The translations under genes were made by a program, and so were the position numbers. The notes beneath the pieces were generated by a model. The model did no database searches. It saw only the letters and a program-made list of their open reading frames with translations, and was not told the origin of the DNA. A stretch of 64,000 bases of DNA, taken from the NCBI GenBank assembly GCA_001939145.1, contig LSRX01001362.1, positions 63,933 to 127,932 on the forward strand. The letters run 5' to 3'. This document shows, one piece after another, positions 34,205-46,900 of this stretch. Each line of letters begins with the position of its first letter. The stretch's first letter is position 1. This DNA comes from Symbiodinium microadriaticum. Taxonomy: Eukaryota; Sar; Dinophyceae; Suessiales; Symbiodiniaceae.

Positions 34205-35039
34205 TTTTCCCATAGGAGCCGTAAGATGTAGCAAAAATATGCAGGTTGCGCGAAGATCAGGGCTGGCCCTTGCTCTGCAGCCGTCTGGGCATGGGCGCCG
34301 TTTACGACGGCCAGGCTGTGTGCTTCCTTGGACAGGGTCGTTTCAAAAAAAGGTGTTGTATCATCCCGTCTCAGTTCGTGCAATGTAGCTATTCCTACCT
34401 TCAGCATGCTCGGTGAATCGGAGTGTTGTGATGTGAATTGGTAAAGTGCTCAGGGTGCGTGCTACGAGCAGCACAGAGACAATGAATGGCAGCTTCACCT
34501 CCGCCCCAAGACTCCGCGAGGCATCGCATCTTCTGAGTTCGCCGCTGCTTTGTTGGGAGTTCTGGGTGTGTTTCAAGCAACGCCGTGCTCACACACATGT
34601 GTGTGAGAGAGAGAGACAAGGGGAATGCATGGTTTTTCCTCCTGCTCCCTACTCGTAAGGCTGGCCAGTGCTTGTTACTGTTGGGAGTGCTTGTGAGTTG
34701 GTCGCTGGTTTATTCGGGGTGCTTGTGAGTTGACTGCCTGAACCGGGAAGGCCTGCTTTACTCCACCGGAAAGGCAAACCCCTTTTCCGCAAACCCGAAG
34801 AGGGAGCAAAACCTGCCACGAACCACAGGCGCGCGCTCTCGCGTGGGGGCAGGGGTTGTCGCCCGTGTCTGAGGAGACAAAAACGCGCCGACCCCTACGC
34901 CCTGCAGTCAGTGCTTGAACCGCTGCAACGGTGTCGGTTTGGAGGCTTGGCGCCCGCGGACGTCACCGAGGCCAAGCGCTTGGGCCCTCAGACAATCTCA
35001 GATCCAGGCGTTTGCCGCTCTTCCGATTGGACTGCTCAG

Positions 35040-35119
35040 GTAGGCGATTGGACTTCGACGCGGCCAAAGGCCGCGTGCTTCTGGCGGATGCACTGCACGA
35101 GCAGCAGCAACCACACTGA
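35040..35119 (+). CDS. Candidate exon, unknown
   Basis: After CTCAG|G the frame reads RRLDFDAAKGRVLLADALHE followed by QQQPH and a stop. It is protein-like. The true 3' end may be a donor before the CAG repeats. It may belong with the exon at 35209-35379. Confidence 0.4.
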
Positions 35120-35208
35120 GTGTGATCAATTCCCCGGCTAATTCCAGACGGAATATGTGCCGCCAAGCACCAAGATGGGGTGTTGGCAGGCGCGTGGATG
35201 AACTATAG

Positions 35209-35379
35209 GGAGCTGACGATGCTCTTCGGAAGGCAATAATCGAGACTCTTCCAGAGGGACAGGATCACAATGAGGAGTTTTTGCTTCCTCTGAACTCGTC
35301 TGAGAATTTGAGGTTGGCTTACGTCAACCTTCCGCAGGCACGATCTAGCGCATGGAAGAGTCTCAGAGAATCCCCTTGA
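35209..35379 (+). CDS. Terminal exon of last plus-strand gene, unknown
   Basis: After CTATAG|G the frame is open for 56 codons to a TGA at 35377-35379. It contains GADDALRKAIIETLPEGQDH and EEFLLPLNSSENLRLAYVNL, ending WKSLRESP. It has no ATG of its own and so depends on upstream splicing. Its composition is strongly protein-like. It is the rightmost plus-strand exon I can support, about 1.2 kb left of the AT-rich island. I do not recognise the family. Confidence 0.5.
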   Translation, partial: GADDALRKAIIETLPEGQDHNEEFLLPLNSSENLRLAYVNLPQARSSAWKSLRESP

Positions 35380-35905
35380 AGAGCTTCAGCCGCAGGATTT
35401 CGGTGACCATGAAGCCGGGCGACGCTTGGGAGGCCGGTGCCCAGGCCAAAGCAAGGATACTGCAATGTCTTGTCTCTACCTTCTGGGCCGTGTTACGTTC
35501 GTGAAGAAACCCCGAACTCCGGAAGCCAGAGACTCTTTCAATTTCAAGCCGGCGAGGACCACTCTTGCACTTGATTTCAATAACCCCAAGCCCTAAGCCC
35601 TAAGCCCTACGTACCTTCTTTCCGGAGCAAGGTTGCGGTGCTACGTCGCCACAAAGCGCGGGGATCTCACTGGTTCCACGGCGCGGGAGCTGAAGGCAAC
35701 GATGGGGGCTCATGTGATAAGGGCACCTACGTGATACATACAGGATTTTTCTCTTGATTATTGGAATATGGCGACAGTACACTATACCCAAAGAACACTT
35801 TCTAATGCAACACATAAGGTTGCATTATCGGGCTTGACATGGGGAGCTTTTCGCACAGATCCCTCCGTGACTGTATGCTGAGCCGCCGAAGATCTCCAGC
35901 ATCTG

Positions 35906-35953
35906 CCCTAAACCCTAAACCCCTAAACCCCTAAACCCTAAACCCTAAACCCT
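35906..35953. repeat. Interstitial telomere-type array (CCCTAAA)n
   Basis: Six to seven CCCTAAA/CCCCTAAA units. CCCTAAG variants lie at about 35585-35609. The array is about 650 bp left of the AT-rich island. Confidence 0.9.
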
Positions 35954-36180
35954 ACACTGTCCCAGAGGAGCTGGCACCTTGTGGCGGGCGCGCCGTCATC
36001 TTCCGCTCCAAGGATCCGGTTTTTTCGAAGCCATGGCCGCTACGAGGGAAGTTTCCGAAATTAGGGTTACCCCCAAATAAAGGATCCTACTATTCAGGGT
36101 ACTATATTGGGGTCCCCTATTGTCAGAAACCCCCTAGTGCTACTTGTAGGAACTTGGGTGCAAACTGCCTTTAACTGCAT

Positions 36181-36366
36181 TCAATCTGTTCCATGCCCAC
36201 TATGTGCAAGAGCTTTGTGAGGAATCTCCTTGTGCATCCTCCACGAAGTAGAAGTCGCAGCGAGCAGCTTCTGTGTGGATTCAGCCAGTCCGAGTTTCGA
36301 TTTATGCTGATTCAGGAGCTCCTGCACGAGGTGGGCCTGCAATCCAACGAACACAGCACTTTCCAA
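36181..36366 (-). CDS. Candidate minus-strand exon, unknown
   Basis: After GATTGCAG|G the minus frame reads AHLVQELLNQHKSKLGLAES followed by TQKLLAATSTSWRMHKEIPH. A plus-strand frame over the same bases is also open (FMLIQELLHEVGLQSNEH), so strand cannot be fixed. If minus, it would be the last exon of the right-hand block, and the convergence would lie between 35.4 and 36.2 kb. Confidence 0.25.
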   Translation of the reverse strand: MESAVFVGLQAHLVQELLNQHKSKLGLAESTQKLLAATSTSWRMHKEIPHKALAHSGHGTD

Positions 36367-36599
36367 TGCGTTCCTCGCAGTGCCAGAGTGCCGGTTATGG
36401 GATCCTCCTTGCGACGTCAGAGGTTCAGAATTTCCGGTTTAGGATCCTCTTTGCTGCAACCTGGGAGGTACTGCCCAGTTTCGGGAGACGATATTGTCTC
36501 ACATTCTGGGTTTGCACACCCCACGCCTGAGGAGGAGAAATGGCTACTCGTGTCTCAAACCTTTGGCCCGCGCTTATCTTTCCATAGAAGATCATTATA

Positions 36600-38655
36600 T
36601 TCTTGATTCTTTTGAGATTTGATTGGTTTATCAGGAGAACTACTTGAAATAAGTATGTCTAGATAAATCTGTCACAAAGAGAAGTAATAAAGCATCGATA
36701 AATCTACTGGTACAAGAATTTGCTTAATTCTTGCCTGTGTTTAATTCTTGCCTGTGTTTGTGAGGGGGAGGGGTTTCCGGAAATCGTGTCGAATCTGTAT
36801 TTCTATGGCTGGTCTCATTACGATACTTATTGTCGTCGGGTTCCGTAAGATGTTCCGTAATTATGTATATTTTTATAGGATTTCTATTTGGATTGGTCGG
36901 AAAATTGGTTTGTGATATTTGGGTTTGTATGAACTTTTTAAGCCTTTGTATTTATTGAAATTTCGTTATTTTTTCTGGATTTATTATTTATTTTTTTTAT
37001 ATAATTCTGAGAAGATCGATTTTGAATAAATATATTTTTCGATTTTGTAAAAAAAATATATATTTATATATGGAGATAGGTTCGAAGATATGATTTAGAT
37101 ATTATTTTTGTATATTCAAATATAAAATATACTTATAATTTTATATGGAGATTTCCGAAAATTAGGGGCTTTTTATATAGTTCTCTAATTAAAAGATTTA
37201 TAAAAAAAAAGATAAAAAATAAAGGTATCTCTTATTTTCGGAAATTCCTATATAATATATATTATATAATACGATATTTTATTTAATATTTTTTAAATGA
37301 ATTTTTGGATGATATATTGCTAAAGAATATTTATTAAAAGAAAGAATTATGAAAGAATAGAATAACTATATATTAATTTTCTATTTTATTAATATATTAA
37401 TTTTTATATTTATATAAGGAGAACTAATTAAGAAGATAGAAATATATAAATTTATATAATGAAATTCATCGAACAAAATTAAATAAATGAGATTATATGC
37501 TCTAAATTAAATACAAGATTAGGAATCTAAATGACGCAAGATATATCATATTAGATAAAATATTTCTTTTCTTAGTATATAAGAACATAAAAAATGACAA
37601 AAAATGAATTTATGAAAATGTCATATTTATTTCTAAATTAAAAGACAACTTTTATTTATATAAAGATGTTTTAAAATTTTAAAAATATTTTAAATTTACA
37701 GAAAGATTTAGATTTCAAGAAATAATAACAAAAATACTGCATAGAAATTATAATCTTTGTCTATATAGATTATATTAAAATATTTCTAAAACAAAAATTT
37801 AATATGAAAAATTATTTCAAAAATATTAGAATATAATGAAAAATTAAATATCTAAAATATTTTCAAAATATAAGTAAATATATAATGAAAAAGATCTATA
37901 TAATTTCATAGAATCTAAGAGATTAAAATTAAAAAATATGTGGTGTGATTTATTTATTTAAGAAAATATAAAATATATAATACGAAAATCAAAGAATTTA
38001 ATATAAATCTATATATTTGCTTTTTGAGATTAATTATATCAAGAATATATTATTCCAATTACTAATTAAATCAATTCTACGATATTATAGAGAATTATAT
38101 AATATTCAATTCAAAACACCGATTAGAATATCTTCAAGATTTTTTTCGACCTTATATCTCTATATAAATATATATATAAATTAAAAGAATCAATATGAAT
38201 TAATTCAAAAATAGAAAAAATTTTCATATATAGAAGAAAAATATGCTAAATTCAAATAAAAATATCAATTAAATTCCATTCAATTCATTATTTATATCTT
38301 CATATCTACGAATATTATATATAAAAATATTCCAATAATATATATATATATTTATATATTTCTTTTTCAAGATATATTATATATCTCGTATTCAATAGAT
38401 ATACCATTCATATCTAATATCAACATTTGAAATATTCAATAGACATACCATTCATGTCTAATATCAATATTTGCTATCTCTAAAGCAAAATTTAAATATC
38501 TTAGTAAGGAAAATTCATATGAAAACTCTTCTGTGAAGAAATAATTAAGAAAGAAAACATATTTTAATCCGACGAGTCTTCAACAGTTATATATATTCTA
38601 AATATTAATATGAATAATATCTTATTTCGAGAATCTAATTCAATGATTGATTGCC
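36600..38655. other. Extremely AT-rich island without open frames
   Basis: Composition changes abruptly at about 36600 and returns near 38655. Three 60-base lines I counted (37021, 37501, 38041) hold 9, 13 and 10 G+C, against roughly half in flanking DNA. No frame of 60 codons exists on either strand between 36607 and 38868. It is not a simple microsatellite; sequence is complex AT-rich with a short duplication at 38390-38470 and repeated TTTCCGAAA motifs. Plus-strand exons end at 35379 on its left and minus-strand exons reach about 39900 on its right, so it sits between converging gene blocks. I see no organellar gene in it. It could be a boundary element, an old insertion or an organelle-derived fragment. 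Confidence 0.85.
38390..38470. repeat. 44-bp tandem duplication, each unit with a small hairpin
   Basis: Two units begin ATTCAATAGA and run to AATATCAA. Each holds a 5-bp stem with the 7-base loop ACCATTC: GATAT/ATATC at 38398-38414 and GACAT/ATGTC at 38442-38458. The third stem pair changes from T-A to C-G on both sides. Confidence 0.8.
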
Positions 38656-38717
38656 TCGGAGGATGTCAAGTACAAGATACTGAGCATGCGACCGAAATAA
38701 CTGACGACATCATGATG

Positions 38718-38739
38718 GGAGGCTACACTCAGAGCCTCC
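38718..38739. other. Strong hairpin at right edge of AT island
   Basis: GGAGGCT at 38718-38724 pairs perfectly with AGCCTCC at 38733-38739 across an 8-base loop. No T-run follows, so it is not a bacterial-type terminator. Its function is unknown. Confidence 0.6.
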
Positions 38740-39879
38740 GGCAGGAACCTTTTGTGTAAAGCGACTCTGTGAGTGGCCATTAAAATCCAGGAGTTCAGAT
38801 CCTGCTAAGCTACGAACAACTCCCCATTTGGGGTGGTGCAGAAAATAATTTAAAAGCTGGGCTTCGATTCACTGGGGTCCTGCCTCTGGCTTGACTTTGC
38901 CAGTGTAGCTGTCACAAGTGATGACCACAGAAACCTTGTTAAAAGCGCACACGCATCTGTATGTATATATATATATATGTACATATATATGTCTGTTCCT
39001 ATTTGTATTTGTTTCTGTGTTTGTATGTATGTTCGTATCTATACCAGCAAGCAGTGGACAGTGCGCCCCAGTGAAGCAAGGCTCCCTCGTTATCAATGCG
39101 TTCTCCGAAGAAGGGGCAGCTTTCTTTTCGGCTGCTTCCCTTCTTGGGAGGGCGACTCTCAACTGCCTTGGAAGCGGGAGCTCTGCCCGCCTGCTCCATA
39201 CCTCCCTTCTCAATCTGTATAGGGGGTTAGAGTTGATGATGGGAGGTTTAGGGTGCAGTTGGTAGCAGCGGACTCGCGACGTCCAGTGCTTGAGAGAGGA
39301 GGCCAGCAAAAGAGCCGCAGAGGTATTGCAACAAATCCTCTTCTCCTTCTAATAGCAATAGGGGGTTCGAGGCAACAACTCAGCTAGGCACTTGCTTTTT
39401 GGGGGTCCTGTGGTGGATCTTCAAGTTCGGACGCCCGATGCTATCATGCCGACACGTCTGACTCACTTGTATCATTTGCTTTTGGCCATCTTCCTTGATG
39501 GACACTGAAGCGAATGGTACTTGGCTTTTCTGTTCTTTCGGCCTTGCACACAGGAGCGGAAGTCGCTGAACCTGATAATTTGTCATTGGGCATGCAGAAC
39601 AAAGCGACATACATCTGAAAGGTTTTCTCGACCAACTCCTCTTCAGGTAGATTACAGCTCAGTCGTAGCCCACAACTATGCGGGAGCCCGCCTACCTGGC
39701 ATGCCAGCAGAGCTTTTCTCTTGACACTCTCCCATGTGCCTTCCGCTACTTTGCAGCAAGGCTTTCCAATCCACTGTTCCTTGCACGGGAGAAGCAGGAA
39801 AAATGATCTTGGAGCAGGCTGCTGACCAGCACAAACCGTCAAGCCTCAAGCATTCTTCGCGATTCAGGGCCTGATGGCT

Positions 39880-40921
39880 TTATCATGCCGAAACCCTCTG
39901 GAGTTCTTGGGGCCTGGGACCCGGAGCTCTTGCAAAGGCTGCACATGTTGCTGGATATGCGCTTGGCAAGGAGCAATGGACTTTGCATCCTCCTCGTCGA
40001 AGCCCGGGAAGGCAATGTCCATTGTTCTTGGGTTAACCAGACATTCAGCAAGCGGCTGGCTGCTGTCAACTCTGCTGCCGACAGCTTTGATTGATATTCG
40101 CAACCCTGGGCATGTGCAGAGCAGTGTGGCGCTGCTGTTACCCTTCGCATCCAGATGATCCCACAGAATGACGTGAAAGACAAACAGTGTCCATGGTTCG
40201 TGGTGCACCTACCGTTGTTGCAAGAAGCGTCTTCAGCACGCAACAAAACAAGCAAGACAGGGACGCGAGACTTCGACAAGCATCGCAGAAGTGGCATTGT
40301 TGCATGGAGGCATCCCACAAAATCTAGCTGATGCAAACGAAGCAGCTTGTGGCATCCAGCAGGTCCACTGTACCGCCGGTACCTCGGCGAGCGCTTCGAT
40401 GTCAACTCAAGCCACTTGACTTTGATTTTCAGCCAGAAACTCTATACCCCAGGTCCTTACTCCTGAACCATATACCCCAAATCCTAAACCACAATGTCTG
40501 AAACCAGCGCCACGGCACACATATGTCAGAAACATGCGCCTGTCGTAGTCCTTCTTGTACTTGTCCACAGCTTCTACGTCGAACTCCTGATGCTTTCTTT
40601 CGTGAAGCATGCACAAAACATGCACACAGGCAGGAGTGTGCAGGCACCCATGCACACACGAGCACACCTAACTCTCTGACTCAAGATATATCAAAAGACA
40701 CATACAAACAACTATAGATAGATAGACAGAACAGGTAGCTAGCCAGATAGATAGATAGATGAACAGATGGATACACAAACAGACAAATAGACGTGCATGC
40801 ATGTAGGTGCAAACTTAGGTCGCACATAAGCTGTCGACACAGGGCTACAGACGCAGACTCATGCACACGCACACTGCACATACACATACGCATGCACGCA
40901 TGCACGCACAGACACACACAC

Positions 40922-40952
<31 letters not shown>

Positions 40953-43900
40953 GATGGTTATAGATATAGATATAGATATAGATACGCACACATGCCTGTA
41001 TACGTATACACATCTAGTGCATAGACATATACGCGTGCAGGCTCGGAGGGGTTGTGGGCTTGGCCTCCCTCAGTTCCTATGCTGCTGGCCTAGATAATTC
41101 CTTGAATCTCAGACCAGGTATGCACGCAAAGGTTCTAGGGGAGGTGGCAGCGCTGTCACTGATGTGATCCCCGCCCTGTGCCCTCCCATGCGGCCTTGCG
41201 CAGCATGTTCTCCAGCCTCTGAACTTCGCCGGGCTTCTTGCTCGCCAAGTCTGTGAGCCTCGCTTTGCACAAGTCGTCTGCAAAAACGGCTCCGATGACT
41301 GGGGGACCAGACGGTAAAGGCCAAAGTGTCGGAGTTTCACAGTGTGACTCTTTGTAGCGCTTGTGGTTGGTTGCACAAATGAATCCGAAATTGCTGAGTT
41401 TTGATGTGCTGAGACAGGGACTCCCATGGGTCTTCCTTCACGTCGAAGAGCTGCGGAGGCCAAGGTTTACCTTCGAAATTTCAAGGTGACAAGGAGTTCA
41501 CAGCTTGACATTCTGCTGCGCTGAATCTGAATGTCTTCCCTTTTCTTAATTTCCAACCGTTCCAAAATCGTTCCACTGCACCTCCGTGGTATAGGGGCGC
41601 GTGCAGGATCAGTTTCAGGTGGCCCTGACGGATCATGAAGGCCCCAGTCCTGCAGCTGTGAGCACGCTAAGCAGTCTTTGAGTCTAGAACTTCTGGAAGC
41701 CACCATGATGCCACGTCCAGTAAACAGTTTAGATCTTCAAAAGATCTTCGCAAACCGAGCATCCGTGAGTAGGAGTCGTGGTACTCCGACACGACATAGT
41801 TGCGCTTACCTCAGCTCCACTCCAAAGGAACACCCAACGCGTCACCTGCAGCAGAAACCAACCGCGAGGATAGTACGATGCAGGTCAGGCACGCTCATGA
41901 CCTCTCGCCATAGGCAGGACCGATTCGCCGGCAAGCTTGGCCTGCGGATGGGTGCTGAGGTGCCCACAGAAAGCTTGTTGAGTCATGGGTGGGAGCTTCG
42001 CAGAACAACATCCCTTGCTTTGTGTCTTGACTTGAGCAAACACCGGCTTCGCATTGTGCTAGAAGACTCTGAGATGCTGGAAGTACGAAGGCTACTGACG
42101 CAATCAGGATCGAAAGGACAAGGCGGCTCAAATGATGGCCCTCCTTGGCTCATCGTGGGACAACCCCCGTAGATTCATCATGACAGCAAAGGGACTTACC
42201 GGCCTTACGCATTGCCCAAGACCCCCTGCGTGCTGCGAGACTTTGAGGCTTCGGGGTGCCTGCCTGTGGCACTCGACTCTTCGCGCCCGCCATGTCAAGG
42301 AGTGTTGGGTAAACGTCCTTAGCAGTCTTCTGGTGCGCTCGATACAGCAGTGCGAGGAGAGGCTGCAGCCGTGGTTCATGCAATGACGTCAAGCCGTTGA
42401 TGCGCTGCCCCTGACAACTGCACAGCGGCAGGGATTAACGGCTTGGGGGGGCCGTGAAAGTCCCATGATTGCAAAGGGTCCTGATTCTGAAGGGTGCTGA
42501 GTTTGAGGATCTGCTTGCTTCAAAAGTTGTGAGTCGAGGCACAGGTCGGGAGCACAAGCACACAACTCGGCTCCGCACGATGCTCACTCAACTCGGCATA
42601 CACCAGCATGCAACGTATAAAACCACCAACGGACCCAACCAACCACCTGTGCACGAGCAATGCTTTGCCTGAAGAGAGAAATGTGAAAATGAATACATTT
42701 TTGAAGCAAAGATTAAAGCACCACCATGTCGGTGCGTGAGCAAAGAAGTATGTACATTTACAAGAATCTAGACACCTGGCCTGTTGCACTGAGTCTCCCC
42801 TCATCCATGTGCTAATGTGTAAATGAGAGTACCTATATGTGTGCGTGTGTGTTTGTGTACTGGGGTGCGTGCATATGGACGTGTTTCAACATTCTTGAGT
42901 GAACGGACGAATGCGTAGAACGATAGTCGGATGGCTGGCTAAAATGGATGGATGATCGATACGTGCATTGCATACAAACAGGCAGATGAATGGCTAGATG
43001 GAGACATCGGCGAACATACACGAACAATAAGCAAACACACAACGACATCTGCTTCGTTCTCTCCCTAAGATACGCTCCACCACCCGATTCCGGCTAATAT
43101 GTACATATGTAGATGCATACACACAGATATACTTACACATGCCTAACGAATACAAAGACAAAACGCGCTTCTCACGGAGACACCGCAGAGCACGCAGGGC
43201 ACCGCAGAGATGGCCCATGAGCAGAGCTGCCTTCGGCATTCCCGGGCCAGCGATGATCAAGGGGATGCGGGCCGAGGCTTCCTCGCGAGGCTCTAAGGTT
43301 TTCCCAAAAGGAGCTAAAAAACACGCCGGTGACACAAGAGCACAATCTTCACTGTAGTTTCCACATGAAGCAGAGGATGGCCCGAGGATAGGAACCACCG
43401 GTGAGCTTGTTGCTTAGCGCTGGCGTGCTTGCAGTCTCAAGCCAAGCATGCGTGCCGTTGCAGTCCGAGCATGCGCATGGCTGTCCTTCATGGAGCTCTT
43501 CTGCCACTGCCTGTTCTCCAGGTTGTGCTCGCCGTGGTCCTGCGCTGTGCGACAGGAAAGAGCAGGGACCCAGCTCAACTATCAACGAAACAGACAGCCC
43601 ACAGAAGGGGGACTCGTCGGCGTTCAGAGAAAACTGCAGATACTTGGGTAAGTCTGTCTGGCTTCGAGCACGCAGTCACAAAGGGGGTTGAGCTCTTGTC
43701 CTCTGCTGAGTCGGAGTATGACTATGGTGTCCCGGTTTGCAGTTCACAGGACTTCTGCGCCGGTCGTGCAAGTGTTGGCAAAATGAAGCAGGACAGGCTC
43801 CGACACCTATATGTAAAAACACAGGAGCTTTCAGTTTAGCACAGGCACGGAGACGAACATCACGTAGGCATTCTTGACGCCGCTGTTGTAGAAAGCACTG

Positions 43901-46900
43901 AGGATATTGCCGACCAGCTTGTCCGACTCTACACCTCGGCTGGGATATGAGTTCCTTTGCTGCCAAGGACTTCTGGACGTCACAGCCCTGCGGCTCCAGG
44001 GTGTCCGAAAACCGAAACCAAATAGCACTTATGACAGTTGGATTCTTTTTGGCAGTCCCGCGTGCTATTTAGAAAAGCCTGGAAACCTCCTTCCACATGT
44101 GATTTTCGGGTGATAGTGGCTTACTTACATGCAAGAGTGCGGGAGCGTGGTCTTCGAGACCCGCCTAGCAGTCAAGACTGTGGGGAGCGAGAGAGCGAGA
44201 GAGAGAGAGAGGTGCACACGCTCGCGCTTGTGGATATATATATATATATCTGTGTGTGTGTGTGTGCGTGTGTGTGTGTGCTTGTTTGCGTTTGCGTGTC
44301 GGGTGATTATGCGCGTGCAGGCAGTGTAGCAGCAATTGAAGATCACTTCTTGAGGGTCAGCCGTTAGCCCCCCTTTTCGATGGCAGAAGCTCTCGCCAAG
44401 ACGGCCTTGTGTTGACAGCGCTTGCAACTGCAAACTTCAGTTCAGTTGCTACAACTCCTGTTTGTTGACGCACGCGTGATTACGTGGCCTGAACAGCGGG
44501 AGCCCCGATCCCCAACTGTTCTTTCATCAAGCTGCACATGGAGAAGTAGACACGGCGGAAGTGCTCGATATCCTCCAAAGAACGGCATTGAATAGGGGGA
44601 AGCAGGTGTTGGATCCAGTCGAGCCAGTACGAAATTGAACATGGGATGCAGTATGAACCATAACATGCGATCTAACATGATACTTCAAATCGAACGCAAG
44701 GCCGTTTGACAGCGAAAAGATCAATCGAACCTGTGCAATTGTGAGAGCAGGGCTGGAAGGACCAACACCCTCATCTGATAGCAAACACGAGAGCCAGTGA
44801 CATATGGCCCACGCGATATGGAAATGAACACACCAAGCCAACACTTGTGAGAGACAGTTGACGTGTCTGGTGACACATGCAATGCTGCTGCTGTCCAAAG
44901 CCCAGTCTCTTTCACGACTACTTCTGAGGACGACTAGTTGCGAAGACCAGGCCTTGGCATCGCACTCGTCCATGTGCCAGAACTGCTTGGCCTTGGCCGC
45001 GTATGCATCCGCCGGATGGAGCTTGTCCCGCGGCACGAGGCGTGGGACGGCATGCCTCGGGACTTGACTGAGCCGTAGCCTGGCGACCGGATGAGAACAA
45101 CAAAACCTCCTGCTGCCTAGCAATGCAAAGTAGACTGCGTGGGCCATGGGGCATCATGGGGCCTACACCCTGGGCTTCAAGACTCGAGATTGCAAGGTTT
45201 CGCAAGTGCGAGTAACTACACTTCTGATCGGGACACGAGTTGCTGTGCCTTCCGCTTTCTGCAAAGCTTGCTAAAGCAAAGACAGGCTGCTTTCCCAAAG
45301 ATCCAACAGCGTTCCAGTATGTGCCGTTCGTCTGGTACGGCGGGTGAGGCACGGAGAAGGAACCTGAGCTACGTGCGAATACTGGCGTAACCTTCCTGGC
45401 ATCTCGTCACCTGCTCTGAGCCTGGAAGAACTTCTCATTTTGGACTCCAATCGTGCGCGGAGGCCAAGGGGCAGTACAGAAACTGCGGCGTTGCCTTCTT
45501 GAAGATCCCTTGGCGAATAAGCTTGGCACATTCCTTGCGGCGAAGAAGCTTTCACGCAGAGGGAACGGTGTGTACGTCGACTTCGACACGAGTTTTGTAC
45601 GACAGCCGGGCTCATGTCGGATGAAGCTCAAACCCGCTGAACTCACGACTTCCCAACAACGCCAGCACCAAGTTCTTGCTGCTGGCCTCTGCAGTAGGGT
45701 AATCGTAGAAGCCTTCAGCTGGCATGGGCCTGACTTCGAGTTCAGAGCCGAGCTTTTGCAGGTGTAAGACTGTAAGAACTGGAGTCGGACCGAAGAAAGC
45801 TTTTGGCTTTTGTGTAGGTACAAGACCGACTTTGTGGAGACTCAGCGCTGGTCCCATCTCAAGATTTGTCCCGCGTCACTGAATGCCACTGTGGGCTGCG
45901 GACAGGAAGCCTCAGAAAATGCTGCCGAGTGGCACGTCGTTCGGCCTTCGCATCCAAAGGGTAGGGTCCTGCCTCTTCGAGACAACCTCGGCTGCTTCAC
46001 CAGAGCCTGAAGGGAAAGGCCGGCTTCGAGCTGCCCTCCTCAAACTCCAGCCCAAGCTACACCCGACAAGCGCGACCAGGCTTTCGCCGACTCTCTCACC
46101 GGCCCGGTTCCCGTGAAGGGGTCGTTGGAGATCCTCGGAATCGCGTTTTGCGCGTTTCAGAAGTCTGGCTATAGTTGGTCTCTGGGCGGCAAAGGGGGTC
46201 GTTGAAGGAGGAAACGCGAGTGTGAGAAAGCCCAAGCTCCCAACCCCTCCCAGTTCTTCCCGGAAGTCCATAGACGATCAAAAAGTCACCGGCACGTGAG
46301 ACATACCAAGCCCCAAGCCGAGAGCTCCCAAATTCACAGGACCGAGGCCCCTCACAATACTCCGCAGCTCCAAAAGCAACAACGGCTCACACTAAGAACC
46401 CCCTAAACCCTAAACCACTAAGAACCCCAAGATCTGAAACTCTGACCCCCGGCATATTCAGGAAGAGGATCTTGTGGCTGAAGCGATCCAGGCCAGCTCC
46501 TGCATGAACCTGTGAAGACTCAAGGACGAAGCATATATTCAGTTATATCTTATCTTATATAATATATTAATATACATCTTATTATATTCAGGTTCCCCGC
46601 GGCGAAACAGGCAGGGAGTTGTGCTTCGGCACAATTTCTGGTAGACTCAGTTCGTGTGTTGAGGTGCGTTCGGGCTCGCCTTGCCCCAAAGCGTGATCTC
46701 GTATCCGTGGTCTGCCAGCACGTCGATGAAGGTACCATTAATCTTCTGCTCGGCGGCGAATTCACGGCACTCGCTGCGTGAGAAGGCATCCACACACCTG
46801 ACAAGGTGTCTCCTAGCCCTTCATTTGGAGGCTCTCATGGGCTCTTCTCTTGGAATCCTGGATGGTGCATGAGAAACCACGCGAAACTCATGGCCGACAT

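Noticed and set aside
33893..34407. Minus-strand frames with LSVCLSVC repeats
   Set aside because: They translate the GATA/GACA tetranucleotide array.
36600..38655. Mitochondrial or plastid origin of the AT-rich island
   Set aside because: Not accepted: I could not read any cox, cob, rRNA or plastid gene fragment in it. It remains an open alternative that a database search would settle.
38770..38810. Possible tRNA T-arm (stem CAGGA/TCCTG with loop GTTCAGA)
   Set aside because: No matching acceptor, D or anticodon arms could be found around it.
41156..41158. Stop codon after LRKAAWEGTGRGSHQ as the end of sulfatase copy B
   Set aside because: Both copies have a further conserved exon downstream (EFDVEAVDKYKKDYD at 40520-40586 in B, EIDINAADAAKKAYDKD at 49860-49941 in A), so this stop is probably intronic.
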